A DNA stretch of 64,000 nt from Pandoraea pulmonicola. GTDB lineage: Bacteria > Pseudomonadota > Gammaproteobacteria > Burkholderiales > Burkholderiaceae. The notes under the pieces were generated by a model. That model did no database searches and was not told the origin of the DNA. It worked only from the letters and a program-made list of their open reading frames with translations. Both the position numbers and the translations under genes were made by a program. Shown here one piece after another: positions 1 through 9,135 of this stretch (position 1 is the stretch's first letter; each line of letters opens with the position of its first letter). Location of the stretch: positions 992,001-1,056,000 of the forward strand of contig NZ_CP010310.2 in the NCBI RefSeq assembly GCF_000815105.2. The letters run 5' to 3'.

Positions 1-357
1 GGCCGGCTCGGCCACCGCGGCCACGGCGATGCACACCGCCGCGAGACCGATCAGCGAGTGCATGGCGGCGACCAGCTCCGGCATCTTGGTCATCTCGACC
101 TTGCGCGCGACATACGCGCCGACGCCGCCACCGACGACCAGCCCCGCCAGGATCAGACCGAGGCCCGAGTAATCGCCGCCTGTCAGACGACGAAGCTCGA
201 AGATCAGCGCAATCGTGGTGACGGCGGCGATCGCCATGCCGACCATGCCGAACGCGTTGCCGCGCCGTGCCATCTTCGGATTCGACAGGCCCTTGAGCGC
301 CTGGATGAAACAGATCGACGCGACCAGATACAACAGCGTCACAAGATTCATGCTCAT
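1..357 (-). CDS. pntB: NAD(P) transhydrogenase subunit beta (N-terminal part)
   Basis: This is the N-terminal 119 codons of the membrane subunit that carries the proton channel (dII) and NADP(H)-binding (dIII) domains of proton-translocating transhydrogenase; the rest lies beyond the window start. The protein begins MSMNLVTLLYLVASICF and continues into ALKGLSNPKMARRGN, the typical opening of PntB, with hydrophobic helices. The start at 357 lies 1 bp beyond the stop of the upstream pntAB gene, so the three pnt genes form one minus-strand operon. A second in-frame ATG two codons later (351) is possible. PntB uses the proton gradient to drive hydride transfer from NADH to NADP+. Confidence 0.93.
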   Translation of the reverse strand, partial: MSMNLVTLLYLVASICFIQALKGLSNPKMARRGNAFGMVGMAIAAVTTIALIFELRRLTGGDYSGLGLILAGLVVGGGVGAYVARKVEMTKMPELVAAMHSLIGLAAVCIAVAAVAEPA

Positions 358-358
358 G

Positions 359-697
359 TCAGTGCGCTCCCTTTGCCGCTTCGTCATTTGCCGCCTTGGC
401 CGGCGTCTTGTCTTTCTTCTTGAACATCTCCAGCATGCGCTGCGTGACGAGAAAGCCCCCGAACACGTTGACGGCGGCGAGCGCTACCGCCACCACGCCC
501 ATCGTCTTGCCGAGTCCACCCTCGGTGAGGCCGGCCGCGAGCATCGCGCCGACGATCACGATCGCCGAGATGGCGTTGGTCACCGCCATGAGCGGCGTGT
601 GCAGCGCGGGCGTGACGTTCCACACCACGTGATAGCCGACGTACACCGCCAGCACGAAGATGATCAGGTTGATCACCGTGTGATTGATCAATTCCAT
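359..697 (-). CDS. pntAB: NAD(P) transhydrogenase subunit alpha part 2 (membrane part)
   Basis: This 112-residue protein matches the small membrane subunit of transhydrogenases whose alpha chain is split in two. Hydrophobic helices run from about residue 8 to 85, and the tail is short and charged ([12 protein letters not shown]). It supplies the alpha-side membrane helices of the proton-translocating dII domain, whose other helices are in PntB. The gene sits 16 bp after pntAA and 1 bp before pntB, the usual order in proteobacteria with a three-gene pnt operon. Confidence 0.93.
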   Translation of the reverse strand: MELINHTVINLIIFVLAVYVGYHVVWNVTPALHTPLMAVTNAISAIVIVGAMLAAGLTEGGLGKTMGVVAVALAAVNVFGGFLVTQRMLEMFKKKDKTPAKAANDEAAKGAH

Positions 698-713
698 TTG
701 CGTCCCCCTCTCC

Positions 714-1856
714 TTATGCGGCGCGCAGCACCTGGCCGTCGCGGCACATCAGGCACGCGGCGACGATGTCGTCGTTGGTATCGATGACGAGCTTGCCTTC
801 CTTGTCGATCACCAGCTTGAGGAAGTCGAGCACGTTGCGCGCATACAGCGCGGAGGCGTCTGCCGCGACCATGCCGGCGAGGTTCGTGTAGCCGGCGATC
901 GTCACACCGTGCACCTTCACGACCTCGTCGGCGACCGACAGCGGGCAGTTGCCGCCGCGCTTGCCGTCGTGCTCGGCGCCGCGTCCGGCGGCCAGGTCGA
1001 CGATCACCGAGCCGGGCTTCATCGCCTTGACGGTATCCTCGGCGATGAGCGTCGGCGCCGCGCGCCCCGGAATGAGCGCGGTGGCAATGACGATGTCGGC
1101 CTGCGTGAGACGCGTGTGCACGAGTTGCGCCTGACGCGCGAGCCAGGCGGCGGGCATCGGGCGGGCGTAGCCGCCGACGCCTTGCGCGATTTCGCGCTCT
1201 TCGTCGGTTTCGAAGGGAACGTCGATGAACTTGGCGCCAAGCGACTCGATCTGCTCGCGCACGGCCGGGCGCACGTCGGACGCCTCGATCACCGCGCCCA
1301 GACGCTTGGCCGTCGCGATGGCCTGCAGGCCCGCCACGCCGGCGCCGAGCACCACCAGACGAGCGGCCTTGACCGTGCCGGCGGCCGTCATGAGCATCGG
1401 CATGAAGCGCTGGTAAAGGTTGGCCGCGAGCATCACCGCCTTGTAGCCGGCGATGTTGGCCTGAGAGGACAGCACGTCCATGCTTTGCGCACGCGTGGTG
1501 CGCGGTGCGGCTTCGAGCGCGAAGGCGGTTATCCCGGCGGCGGCCATGCGGGCGTTGTTCTCGGCATCGAACGGATTGAGCATGCCGACCACGACCGTGC
1601 CGCGAGGGATCTGGGCAAGTTCTTCCGACGACGGCGCCCGTACCTTGAGCACGAGTTCCGCGCCCAGGGCGTCGGACGGGTTGCCGAGCGATGCGCCCGC
1701 GGCCTCGAAGGCCGCGTCCGGGACGCTGGCGGCGTCTCCCGCGCCGCGGCCGACCACCACCTGATGTCCCGATGCGACCAGCTTCTTCACCGTCTCGGGC
1801 GTGGCCGCGACACGGGTTTCGCCGGCAAGCGTCTCGGCGGGAATGCCGATTCTCAT
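714..1856 (-). CDS. pntAA: NAD(P) transhydrogenase subunit alpha part 1 (NAD-binding)
   Basis: This 380-residue soluble subunit (dI) binds NAD(H). It begins [20 protein letters not shown], the alanine-dehydrogenase/PntA N-terminal signature. A Rossmann glycine motif ([20 protein letters not shown]) lies near residues 170-190, and a second conserved block ([12 protein letters not shown]) near 280-290. The family length is about 370-390, so the gene is complete. It is first in the minus-strand pnt operon; the 445 bp upstream separate it from a divergently transcribed Nudix gene. Confidence 0.95.
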   Translation of the reverse strand: MRIGIPAETLAGETRVAATPETVKKLVASGHQVVVGRGAGDAASVPDAAFEAAGASLGNPSDALGAELVLKVRAPSSEELAQIPRGTVVVGMLNPFDAENNARMAAAGITAFALEAAPRTTRAQSMDVLSSQANIAGYKAVMLAANLYQRFMPMLMTAAGTVKAARLVVLGAGVAGLQAIATAKRLGAVIEASDVRPAVREQIESLGAKFIDVPFETDEEREIAQGVGGYARPMPAAWLARQAQLVHTRLTQADIVIATALIPGRAAPTLIAEDTVKAMKPGSVIVDLAAGRGAEHDGKRGGNCPLSVADEVVKVHGVTIAGYTNLAGMVAADASALYARNVLDFLKLVIDKEGKLVIDTNDDIVAACLMCRDGQVLRAA

Positions 1857-2301
1857 TGCGTCTCTCCTTGGGTTTGTGAACTGATCTCATCAGCGGCCAA
1901 GGAGCCGCAGCCTTGCGCTGCCGGGGCAGGCGCACTACCTGATTCGCCGCTGATGACATTAGTCCTGCACAAAAACACTGCAATCGAACTTCTGCACAAA
2001 CCGGTGATGCGGTACTGCCACTGCCTGCTGCACATTGCTGGTGCTCGAAGCTTACCCGAAGATGACAAACGCGCCTATTGCGCCAAACCGCATATGGATA
2101 TGCTCGAAGCGAAGGGATTGCGGATCGACAGTGCCGACCGGCCGGTCGGTCGCCGGATGGGGCTGTCTCCTGCGCCAAAGCCCGCCAGACGGTAAAATGA
2201 CGGTTTTCCACCGGGTACGACCCGGGCTCGGGCAGGGTAGACGTCGGGCCGCGCCAGAGAGCGTTTTCCGCCCTCTCGTCCCGGCCCCGCAAGGATGTCC
2301 C
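1857..2301. other. Divergent intergenic region pntAA / Nudix gene
   Basis: This 445-bp gap between divergent genes holds no convincing coding sequence. It must contain the pnt promoter on the minus strand and a promoter for the Nudix-mnmA pair. The only repeat seen is a direct repeat of CTGCACAAA at 1965-1973 and 1992-2000, 27 bp apart, which could be a regulator site for pnt. Confidence 0.5.
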
Positions 2302-2778
2302 ATGAATGCACGCTGGAAGCCCAACGTGACGGTAGCGGCGGTCGTCGAACAGGACGGCCGTTTTCTGTTTGTCGAAGAGCAAAAGCCCGCGGGCCTGTTG
2401 ATCAATCAGCCGGCGGGTCATCTGGAGCCGGGCGAATCGATCCTCGACGCGGTCCGCCGTGAGGTCCTCGAAGAGACGGGGTACGCGTTCGAGCCGCGGC
2501 ACCTGCTGGGCATCTACCTCGCGCCGGGTCCGGACGACATCGCGTACCTGCGCTTCACCTTCGCGGGCGTGCTTGGCGCGCACGACGCCACGCGCGAGCT
2601 CGACGAGGGCATCGTCGGCACGCTGTGGCTCACGCCCGAGGAAGTGCGCTTGCAGCGCGCGCGGCATCGCTCGCCGATTCTAGAGCAGTGCGTGGACGAT
2701 TACCTGCGGGGCGTGCGGTACGACCTCGCCATACTTCAGACCCATCCGGCGCTGACCGGCGGGCAAGGCAACACATGA
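2302..2778 (+). CDS. Nudix hydrolase, NudJ-like
   Basis: This 158-residue Nudix hydrolase probably cleaves nucleoside di/triphosphates or thiamine pyrophosphate precursors, as NudJ does. The full Nudix box is visible at about residues 40-62: GHLEPGES, then [10 protein letters not shown], matching G-x5-E-x7-R-E-x2-E-E-x-G. The chosen ATG at 2302 begins [15 protein letters not shown]; the open frame extends upstream but without family resemblance. Its stop overlaps the ATG of mnmA (ATGA), so the two are translationally coupled, an arrangement also known from E. coli and many betaproteobacteria. Confidence 0.9.
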   Translation: MNARWKPNVTVAAVVEQDGRFLFVEEQKPAGLLINQPAGHLEPGESILDAVRREVLEETGYAFEPRHLLGIYLAPGPDDIAYLRFTFAGVLGAHDATRELDEGIVGTLWLTPEEVRLQRARHRSPILEQCVDDYLRGVRYDLAILQTHPALTGGQGNT

Positions 2779-3941
2779 GTCAAAAACGCGTAGTGGTGGG
2801 CATGTCGGGCGGCGTGGATTCGTCGGTCACCGCATGGCTGCTCAAACAGCAAGGTTACGACGTCGTCGGCCTGTTCATGAAGAACTGGGAAGACGATGAC
2901 GACAGCGAATACTGTTCGACCCGGCAGGACTGGATCGACGTGGTGTCGGTCGCCGATCTGATCGGCATCGACGTCGAGGCCGTGAACTTCGCCGCCGAGT
3001 ACAAGGACCGCGTGTTCGCGGAGTTCCTGCGCGAATATTCGGCCGGACGCACGCCGAACCCCGACGTGCTGTGCAATGCCGAGATCAAGTTCAAGGCGTT
3101 CCTCGATCACGCCGTGGCGCTCGGCGGCGAGACCATCGCCACCGGCCATTACGCCCGCGTGCGCGAGCGCGAGGGACGATTCGAACTGCTCAAGGCATTC
3201 GACCATACGAAGGATCAGAGCTACTTCCTGCATCGCCTGAACCAGATGCAGCTCTCGCGCACGATGTTCCCGCTCGGCGAGATGCCGAAAACGAAGGTGC
3301 GCGAGATCGCCGCGCAGATCGGCTTGCCGAACGCGAAGAAGAAGGACTCGACGGGCATCTGTTTCATCGGCGAGCGGCCGTTCCGCGACTTCCTCAACCG
3401 CTATCTGCCGACCAAGCCGGGGCCGATGAAGACGCCCGAGGGGGCTGTCGTCGGTGAGCACGTCGGGCTCGCGTTCTATACGCTGGGCCAGCGCAAGGGC
3501 ATCGGTCTGGGCGGCAGCCGCGACGGTTCGGGCGAGCCCTGGTTCGTCGCGCGCAAGGATATGGCGAACAACACGCTGTACGTGGTGCAGGGGCACGATC
3601 ATCCGTGGCTGCTCTCGTGCACGCTCGACGCCGAAGACCTGTCCTGGGTCGCCGGCGAGCCGCCGGCCGAGGGCGTGCGCATCGGTGCCAAGACGCGCTA
3701 CCGCCAGTCGGATGCGGCCTGCGAGGTCGTGCGCGCCGACGCGCAGGCGCTTACGCTATCGTTCGCCGAGCCGCAGTGGGCCGTCACGCCGGGGCAGTCG
3801 GCCGTGCTCTACGACGGCGAGATCTGCCTGGGCGGGGGCATCATCGCCTCGACCACACCGGCACAACCGGCGGGCACCGGCAGGAACGCGCAAGCCGGGG
3901 CCGGCGTCGCCAGCAAACACATCATCCTCAATACGCATTGA
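2775..3941 (+). CDS. mnmA: tRNA 2-thiouridylase MnmA
   Basis: MnmA makes the 2-thio group of s2U34 in tRNA-Lys, -Glu and -Gln, using ATP and sulfur relayed from IscS through the Tus proteins. The 388-residue protein starts [18 protein letters not shown] and carries the PP-loop SGGVDSS at about residues 11-17. The catalytic cysteines are in the [13 protein letters not shown] block (about 107) and in the [11 protein letters not shown] block (about 210). Length and motifs are normal for the family. The start is fixed by the ATGA overlap with the Nudix gene. Confidence 0.97.
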   Translation: MSQKRVVVGMSGGVDSSVTAWLLKQQGYDVVGLFMKNWEDDDDSEYCSTRQDWIDVVSVADLIGIDVEAVNFAAEYKDRVFAEFLREYSAGRTPNPDVLCNAEIKFKAFLDHAVALGGETIATGHYARVREREGRFELLKAFDHTKDQSYFLHRLNQMQLSRTMFPLGEMPKTKVREIAAQIGLPNAKKKDSTGICFIGERPFRDFLNRYLPTKPGPMKTPEGAVVGEHVGLAFYTLGQRKGIGLGGSRDGSGEPWFVARKDMANNTLYVVQGHDHPWLLSCTLDAEDLSWVAGEPPAEGVRIGAKTRYRQSDAACEVVRADAQALTLSFAEPQWAVTPGQSAVLYDGEICLGGGIIASTTPAQPAGTGRNAQAGAGVASKHIILNTH

Positions 3942-4013
3942 AGCCGCCGGCGCTCGCCGGGGGGGCACCCGGCAGCGTGCCGACGCGTGTCCCCCCAAAA
4001 GCAAGGAGGTCTC

Positions 4014-5615
4014 ATGTTCTCGCGCCGATTCCTGGCTCTCTGGCTCGCCGTGGCGTTGCTCGTCGCAACGCTTGCGCTGGTGCTGTTCGACGGCTGGCAT
4101 CCGTTCTGGCCGCTGCCGTTTGCCGCGTTGGTGGCGCTCGGGGCATGGGATGTCGTGCAGCAGCGTCACGCCGTGCTGCGCAACTATCCGCTGTGGGGCC
4201 ATTTCCGGTTTCTGTTCGAATTCATCCGCCCGGAAATCCGTCAGTATTTCGTGGAAGACGACACGTCCGAGACGCCGTTCTCGCGCGCGCAGCGCAGCAT
4301 CGTCTACCAGCGTGCCAAGGGGGACGTCGACAGCCGTCCGTTCGGCACGGAGCTCGACGTCAAGGCGACCGGCTACGAGTGGATCGCGCACTCGCTCGCG
4401 CCCACGGTGCTCAAGGATCACGACTTCCGCATCACCATCGGCCCGGATCGCGCGCAACCGTATTCCGCGTCGATCTTCAATATTTCCGCGATGAGCTTCG
4501 GTGCGTTGTCGGCCAACGCGATTCGCGCCCTCAATCGCGGCGCCAAGCTCGGCAACTTCATTCACGACACCGGTGAGGGTTCCATCTCGCCGCACCACCG
4601 GGAGCAGGGCGGCGATCTGATCTGGGAGGTGGCGTCGGGCTACTTCGGTTGCCGCAACGACGACGGGACCTTCAACGCCGAGAAGTTCGCCGCGCAGGCT
4701 ACCACGCCGCAGGTCAAGATGATCGAGGTGAAGCTCTCGCAAGGCGCGAAGCCCGGCCATGGCGGCGTGCTGCCCGCCGCGAAGATCACGCCGGAAATCT
4801 CGGCCACGCGCGGCGTGCCGATGGGGCAGGACTGCATTTCGCCGTCGCGTCACAGTGAATTCTCCACGCCGCTCGGCTTGCTCCAGTTCGTCGATCGGCT
4901 ACGCAATCTGTCGGGCGGCAAGCCTACGGGCTTCAAGCTGTGCATCGGCCATCCCTGGGAGTTCTTCGGCATCGTCAAGGCGATGCTCGAGAGCGGCATC
5001 CTGCCCGACTTCATCGTCGTGGACGGCTCGGAAGGCGGCACCGGCGCCGCCCCGCTGGAGTTCACCGATCACGTGGGCGCGCCGCTGCAGGAAGGGCTGC
5101 TGCTCGTGCACAACACCCTGGTCGGCGCGGGCCTGCGCGACAGGATCCGCATCGGGGCGTCGGGCAAGATCATCACGGCGTTCGACGTGGCGCGCACGCT
5201 CGCCATCGGCGCGGACTGGTGCAACTCGGCACGCGGCTTCATGTTCGCGATCGGCTGCATCCAGTCGCAGAAGTGCCATACCGACCGCTGCCCGACGGGG
5301 GTGGCAACGCAAGATCCGTTGCGCCAACGCGCGCTCGTCGTGCCGGACAAGGCGCAGCGCGTGCAGCAATTCCATTCGCATACGCTGCACGCGTTGCAGG
5401 AACTGATTCAGGCGGCGGGGTTGTCGCATCCGTCCGAGTTGCGGGCCCATCACATCGTCAAACGCGTGTCGTCCAACGAGATTCGTCTGATGTCCGAGTC
5501 GCTCAAATACCTGGAGCCGGGCGATCTGCTGCGCGGACATTTCCGCTATCGGCTCTACGAGAAATACTGGCCGATGGCGCGTGCCGACAGCTTCTCTCCC
5601 GCCGCGCTTGCCTGA
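4014..5615 (+). CDS. FMN-binding glutamate synthase family protein
   Basis: This 533-residue membrane-anchored protein has the central FMN-binding/glutamate synthase-like domain. It begins with one or two hydrophobic segments (about residues 8-45) and then shows the family blocks NISAMSFGALSANAIRALN, DTGEGSISPHH, and a glycine-rich flavin site at SEGGTGAAPLEF. A cysteine cluster CIQSQKCHTDRCPTG near residue 420 resembles the Fe-S motif of GltB-type enzymes. The ATG at 4014 is preceded by GGAGG, favouring it over an upstream in-frame start. The substrate of these stand-alone proteins is not established; glutamate synthase activity should not be assumed. Confidence 0.88.
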   Translation: MFSRRFLALWLAVALLVATLALVLFDGWHPFWPLPFAALVALGAWDVVQQRHAVLRNYPLWGHFRFLFEFIRPEIRQYFVEDDTSETPFSRAQRSIVYQRAKGDVDSRPFGTELDVKATGYEWIAHSLAPTVLKDHDFRITIGPDRAQPYSASIFNISAMSFGALSANAIRALNRGAKLGNFIHDTGEGSISPHHREQGGDLIWEVASGYFGCRNDDGTFNAEKFAAQATTPQVKMIEVKLSQGAKPGHGGVLPAAKITPEISATRGVPMGQDCISPSRHSEFSTPLGLLQFVDRLRNLSGGKPTGFKLCIGHPWEFFGIVKAMLESGILPDFIVVDGSEGGTGAAPLEFTDHVGAPLQEGLLLVHNTLVGAGLRDRIRIGASGKIITAFDVARTLAIGADWCNSARGFMFAIGCIQSQKCHTDRCPTGVATQDPLRQRALVVPDKAQRVQQFHSHTLHALQELIQAAGLSHPSELRAHHIVKRVSSNEIRLMSESLKYLEPGDLLRGHFRYRLYEKYWPMARADSFSPAALA

Positions 5616-5650
5616 GCGGCCCGCGGTACGGCACCTTTCCGCAAAGAAGA

Positions 5651-5678
5651 CCCGACGCGAAGTTGCGTCGGGTTTTTT
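5651..5678 (+). terminator. Rho-independent terminator
   Basis: CCCGACGC pairs with GCGTCGGG around a six-base loop and is followed by TTTTTT. It lies 35 bp after the glutamate synthase-like gene and separates it from the T3SS locus. Confidence 0.9.
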
Positions 5679-5831
5679 ATTTGCGCAATGATATTTCTCC
5701 CAAAAGCGGAAACGTGCGGGGCACCACTCACATTGGGGTGTCCACCCGATGATGCTCGTGAGCGTGCTCGCCTATCGTGGGGCCTTCGACTTTGTCATTC
5801 CGCCGACAGACTGTCGTGAGAGGAGGAGCCT

Positions 5832-6632
5832 ATGAGTACGGTGCGATTTCTGATCAGCCGCTACGACATCAAGCTGAAAGTAAACGGCCTTGTGCAAACG
5901 CTGCCAGCCGGGAGCATGACCGCGACCAGTTCGGACGCCGCGATCGAATGCGCGGGGCCCGTGGTGTCACACGATTTCCATGCCTGCGATCTGCAGGCGT
6001 TGTACCCCGACGTCGTCGATCTTCTCGATCGGCGCCCGCTCGGCGTTTTCCATCGACAAGCGGCGCGCACGCTCCTCCTGGAGCCGACCATGGTCGACGT
6101 CGCCCTCGCGCTGCAGCACGTCGATCGCATGGCGATGCTCCGCTTCTTCTACGTCTATTGCCTGTGTCGCGATCAGCGGTACTACTCGGCCATGCTGCGC
6201 CAGACCATCGCGGGCAGTCACTCGCTGTTCGACTTCGTCGAGGCCAATTTCCATCGGCCGTGGCCGGTCGGACGTCTCGCCGAGGAGTTCGGCATGCCGC
6301 TGCGCAAGTTCCGTTATCTGTTCCAGCAGACCTACGGCATGCCGGCAAAGCAGTGGCTGCTGGAGCGGCGTTTGCGGCTTGCGCGCGATTTGCTGCTCTC
6401 TACGCGTCACAAGGTGCTCGACATCGCGCTCGAGTGCGGCTTCACCAATCACGCGCATTTCACCGATACGTTCCGCAAACGCTTCGACTGCGCGCCGACG
6501 GAGATCCGGCTCGGCACGCCGCCGCTGCGTGGCGGGCGGCGCATTGCGATGCCGCGCGCCGACGCCTACGCGGCGATGCGCGCTGACCTCGTGGGCAGCC
6601 ACGGGGTGACGGCCGATGGAGGTGTGCAATGA
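5832..6632 (+). CDS. AraC-family T3SS transcriptional regulator
   Basis: This 266-residue protein is probably the activator of the T3SS operons. The C-terminal half is an AraC/XylS DNA-binding domain with two helix-turn-helix units (about residues 135-230), including VGRLAEEFGMPLRKFRYLFQ and the signature DIALECGFTNHAHFTDTFRK. The N-terminal part resembles no common sugar-binding AraC domain, as in the InvF/MxiE/ExsA group of virulence activators, although I cannot assign it to one of these. Its stop codon overlaps the ATG of the needle gene (ATGA), so regulator and needle are translationally coupled. GGAGG precedes the start. Confidence 0.85.
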   Translation: MSTVRFLISRYDIKLKVNGLVQTLPAGSMTATSSDAAIECAGPVVSHDFHACDLQALYPDVVDLLDRRPLGVFHRQAARTLLLEPTMVDVALALQHVDRMAMLRFFYVYCLCRDQRYYSAMLRQTIAGSHSLFDFVEANFHRPWPVGRLAEEFGMPLRKFRYLFQQTYGMPAKQWLLERRLRLARDLLLSTRHKVLDIALECGFTNHAHFTDTFRKRFDCAPTEIRLGTPPLRGGRRIAMPRADAYAAMRADLVGSHGVTADGGVQ

Positions 6633-6847
6633 ACGTCGAAGAGGTGCACCGCAGCATGTCGGAGGGCGTGCGCCGCATGTCCGATGAAGCCAATCAGGCC
6701 CTCCGCACGCGCAAGGCCAACGATCCGCGCGACATGCTCGACCTGCAGTTCAAGCTGCAGCAGTTCTCGACGGCGGTCGGGCTGCACAGCGCGACCATCA
6801 AGCTCATCAAGGACTCGGTGATGGGCATCATCGCGAAGATCACATGA
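6629..6847 (+). CDS. sctF: T3SS needle protein SctF
   Basis: This 72-residue protein is the helical needle subunit (YscF/EscF/SsaG family), polymerised outside the cell to form the secretion channel. The typical features are a central DPRDMLDLQFKLQQFS segment and the conserved C-terminal helix with SATIKLIKDSVMGIIAKI. It is small, without signal peptide, and rich in Ala/Gln/Lys as expected. It overlaps the AraC gene by four bases and the next gene by four bases. Needle first in the operon matches ssaG in Salmonella SPI-2. Confidence 0.93.
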   Translation: MNVEEVHRSMSEGVRRMSDEANQALRTRKANDPRDMLDLQFKLQQFSTAVGLHSATIKLIKDSVMGIIAKIT

Positions 6848-7302
6848 AGACCACACCGTACGCGCCTTTGGGGACTGCCGAGCCGCGGCTCGACGCAGAC
6901 ACGCGGCAAATCGTCGTGGAACTGGCCTTCGCGGGCGCGCAGCACGGCATGCATGCCGAAGCGCGCACGATCCTCGGCGCGCTGCCGTCGCTGGTGACGG
7001 AGCGGGACACGCGTCAGTGGCTGCACATTGCGTTGCTCATCGCACTCGGCGAGGTGGGAGCGGCACAGGCCTACCTCGCACGAGTCGATGCCGCGGACGC
7101 GCGGGGGATGCCGTCGACCGAAATCCTCGTCCAATGGCTCGCCGCGATGGCGCCCGTTCCGACCGGCGGGGCAGCGCCGTCAGCGGGCCCTCCCGCAACG
7201 TCGGCGGCCGCCTCCGCGCCTTCCTTGGCTTCCCCTTCCGCCGGTGCTTCCGCCCTACCGCGTTCTCTTCCTTCTTCTTCCGCTTCCGCCACCACGTCAT
7301 GA
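6844..7302 (+). CDS. sctG: T3SS needle co-chaperone, SctG (YscG/EscG/SsaH-like)
   Basis: This 152-residue protein follows the needle gene, where SPI-2 has ssaH. Residues about 20-95 form an alpha-helical TPR-like segment (VVELAFAGAQHGMHAEAR, then LHIALLIALGEVGAAQAYL) that resembles YscG/EscG, the TPR half of the chaperone pair that keeps needle subunits unpolymerised in the cytoplasm. The partner would be the SsaE/EscE-like protein at 11697-11948. The last ~50 residues are a low-complexity Ala/Pro/Ser tail with no counterpart in SsaH (about 75 residues). The family call is by position and weak similarity. Confidence 0.7.
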   Translation: MKTTPYAPLGTAEPRLDADTRQIVVELAFAGAQHGMHAEARTILGALPSLVTERDTRQWLHIALLIALGEVGAAQAYLARVDAADARGMPSTEILVQWLAAMAPVPTGGAAPSAGPPATSAAASAPSLASPSAGASALPRSLPSSSASATTS

Positions 7303-7655
7303 CGACCCCCTTCACACCTGACATCGCAACGCGCGGTGTTGCCGAGGTCGCGCTGGCAATGCCATCGCTGCCGACCACGTCTGCCGGCACGGCGGATGCC
7401 GCACGCTTCGAACACGCACTTGCGAGTGCGCCGTCGCTTCCCGAGCATCATCTGCTGAGCGCGGCGGGAAAACTCGCTGGCCATTCGGAGCGACTCGTGC
7501 AGCGCGTGACGGCCGACGAACGCCTGGTGAACGACCCGGTGCGCATGCTCTCCGCACAGCGCGAACTGACCGAGCGGGTGCTCGCGCTCGAGTTCGTCGC
7601 GAAGGTGGCGGGCGCGGGCACGCAAGGCATCAACAAGTTAGTGCACATGCAATGA
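7299..7655 (+). CDS. sctI: T3SS inner rod protein SctI
   Basis: This 118-residue protein is the inner-rod/adapter subunit (YscI/EscI/SsaI family) linking the needle to the export gate. The N-terminal half is variable. The C-terminal ~70 residues contain the conserved helical pattern, with NDPVRMLSAQRELTERVLALEFVAK followed by a terminal amphipathic stretch. The position directly before sctJ is the same as in SPI-2. The start is set by the ATGA overlap with sctG. Confidence 0.85.
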   Translation: MTTPFTPDIATRGVAEVALAMPSLPTTSAGTADAARFEHALASAPSLPEHHLLSAAGKLAGHSERLVQRVTADERLVNDPVRMLSAQRELTERVLALEFVAKVAGAGTQGINKLVHMQ

Positions 7656-7729
7656 CACGCAGCGCCTGTTCAATTGCTTCGATCACGTCGGTATCGCCCG
7701 CCAGGGACCACGTGCGACGCGCCCTGACG

Positions 7730-8491
7730 ATGCTCACGCGATGGCTTCCCGCTGCCGCGCTCATGTTGGCGCTCGCAGGTTGCAAGGTCGAACTGCATCG
7801 CTCGTTGAGCGAAACCGAAGCGAATCAGATGCTGGCGCTCCTGCTGGTGTCGGGGCTGCAGGCCGACAAGCGTGCCGATGCGAACGGCATGACGGTGCGC
7901 ATCGAGCGTGGCGATTTCGTGCGGGGCGTGGAAGTGCTCCGTCAGCATGGGATGCCGCGCGAAAAGCGCGCTTCTGTCGAAGACCTCTTCCCGTCCGGGC
8001 AACTCGTCAGCTCGCCGGTGCAGGAGCAGGCGAAGCTGGTATTCCTCAAGGAGCAGCGACTGGAGCGCATGCTCGCGTCGCTCGACGGCGTGATGGTGGC
8101 GGAGGTTTCCATTGCACAGGTCCCGACCGATTCGGCGGGACGGGCGACATTGCCGCCGGGCGTCGCCGTGTTCATGAAGTACAGCCCCGAGATCAACATG
8201 ACGCAGCGCCTGACCGATATCCGCAGTCTCGTGCACGACAGCGTGCCGGGGGTGACGCCGGAGCGCATCAGCATCGTGTTGCAGCCCGCGGACTATCGCC
8301 TGCCGCGCGCCGCGCTCGAAGCTCGGGAGGCACAACTCGGGCAGCGCGCCGCCATCGGTGCCTGGGGGTGGGTGTCGCTCGCCATCGCCGGCGTCGCGCT
8401 GCTTGGTGGCGGTACGGTGATCCTGCGCCGGCGGGGCGCTTGGACCATTCGTCCCGGCGGACGGACGAACCGCACGGCCGACGCACCATGA
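7730..8491 (+). CDS. sctJ: T3SS inner-membrane ring lipoprotein SctJ
   Basis: SctJ (YscJ/PrgK/SsaJ) forms the inner ring of the basal body. From ATG 7730 the protein opens with a lipoprotein signal (MLTRWLPAAALMLALAGC), with cysteine 18 as the lipidation site. Two ring-building domains follow, with LVSGLQADKRADANG and SPVQEQAKLVFLKEQRLERML, then PPGVAVFMKYSP. A C-terminal membrane helix lies near residues 208-230. An in-frame ATG at 7652 overlaps the sctI stop and would add 26 residues before the signal; I prefer 7730 because of the signal peptide, but coupling from 7652 is possible. Confidence 0.93.
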   Translation: MLTRWLPAAALMLALAGCKVELHRSLSETEANQMLALLLVSGLQADKRADANGMTVRIERGDFVRGVEVLRQHGMPREKRASVEDLFPSGQLVSSPVQEQAKLVFLKEQRLERMLASLDGVMVAEVSIAQVPTDSAGRATLPPGVAVFMKYSPEINMTQRLTDIRSLVHDSVPGVTPERISIVLQPADYRLPRAALEAREAQLGQRAAIGAWGWVSLAIAGVALLGGGTVILRRRGAWTIRPGGRTNRTADAP

Positions 8492-9135
8492 CGTTTCCGA
8501 GGGGCGCCGCCGTCACGCAACTCGCCCAATTGATCTGGCAACCCGGTTCCCGGATGGACGACGGCTGGTGGCGCGCCTTCGAGATGAAGCCGTGGCGTGA
8601 GGTCTATCGCCGTCACCCGGTGTGCCGGGCCCATATCGATGCGCTGCTGATTGCCCGGCGTGGATGGCCGTCGACCGGCGAGGCGCTTCGCTGCGTGCCG
8701 CCGCGCAGCGAAGCCGCGCGCGCGATGCTGCGTCTCGTTCCCGATCTGCGTCGGATCGCGCTGGCATATGGTCTCCGCGCCCTGGGCTGTCCCGACTACC
8801 TGCTGCTCGGCGTGTTCCGTCGGGCGTTGTCGCCGTGGCTCGACGCGTGGCAATGCGACCGCCTGTTGTTGACCCGCAGCGAATGGCCGGCGCGTTCGAG
8901 CGTCGCGCCGGAGGCGCTCGCCGGCGAGGCGTTGTCCACTGCGGGGGCGTGTCTGGACGCCGCCTCGGCGTCGTCGTGCGATGAGGTCGCCACCATGGGG
9001 GCGGCGGTGCGCATTCTGCTCCCGCCAGCCCACGCGCCGGCGCCGGCGACCATCGCGGCGATCGATGCGGACAGGATCTGGCAGCGCTTCTCGGCGCTGG
9101 AGAAGATGTTATGTATGTCGTCGACTTTGCATTGA
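8488..9135 (+). CDS. sctK: T3SS sorting-platform accessory protein, SctK-like
   Basis: This 215-residue cytoplasmic protein lies between sctJ and sctL, where other systems encode SctK (YscK, OrgA, STM1410). Visible traits are an early WQPGSR...WWRAFEMKPWREVYRRHP segment, a Leu/Arg-rich helical middle, and no membrane segment. SctK links the cytoplasmic SctQ-SctL-SctN assembly to the SctD ring. Similarity is weak, as is usual for this family, so the call rests mainly on position and size. It overlaps sctJ by four bases and sctL by 25. Confidence 0.65.
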   Translation: MTFPRGAAVTQLAQLIWQPGSRMDDGWWRAFEMKPWREVYRRHPVCRAHIDALLIARRGWPSTGEALRCVPPRSEAARAMLRLVPDLRRIALAYGLRALGCPDYLLLGVFRRALSPWLDAWQCDRLLLTRSEWPARSSVAPEALAGEALSTAGACLDAASASSCDEVATMGAAVRILLPPAHAPAPATIAAIDADRIWQRFSALEKMLCMSSTLH

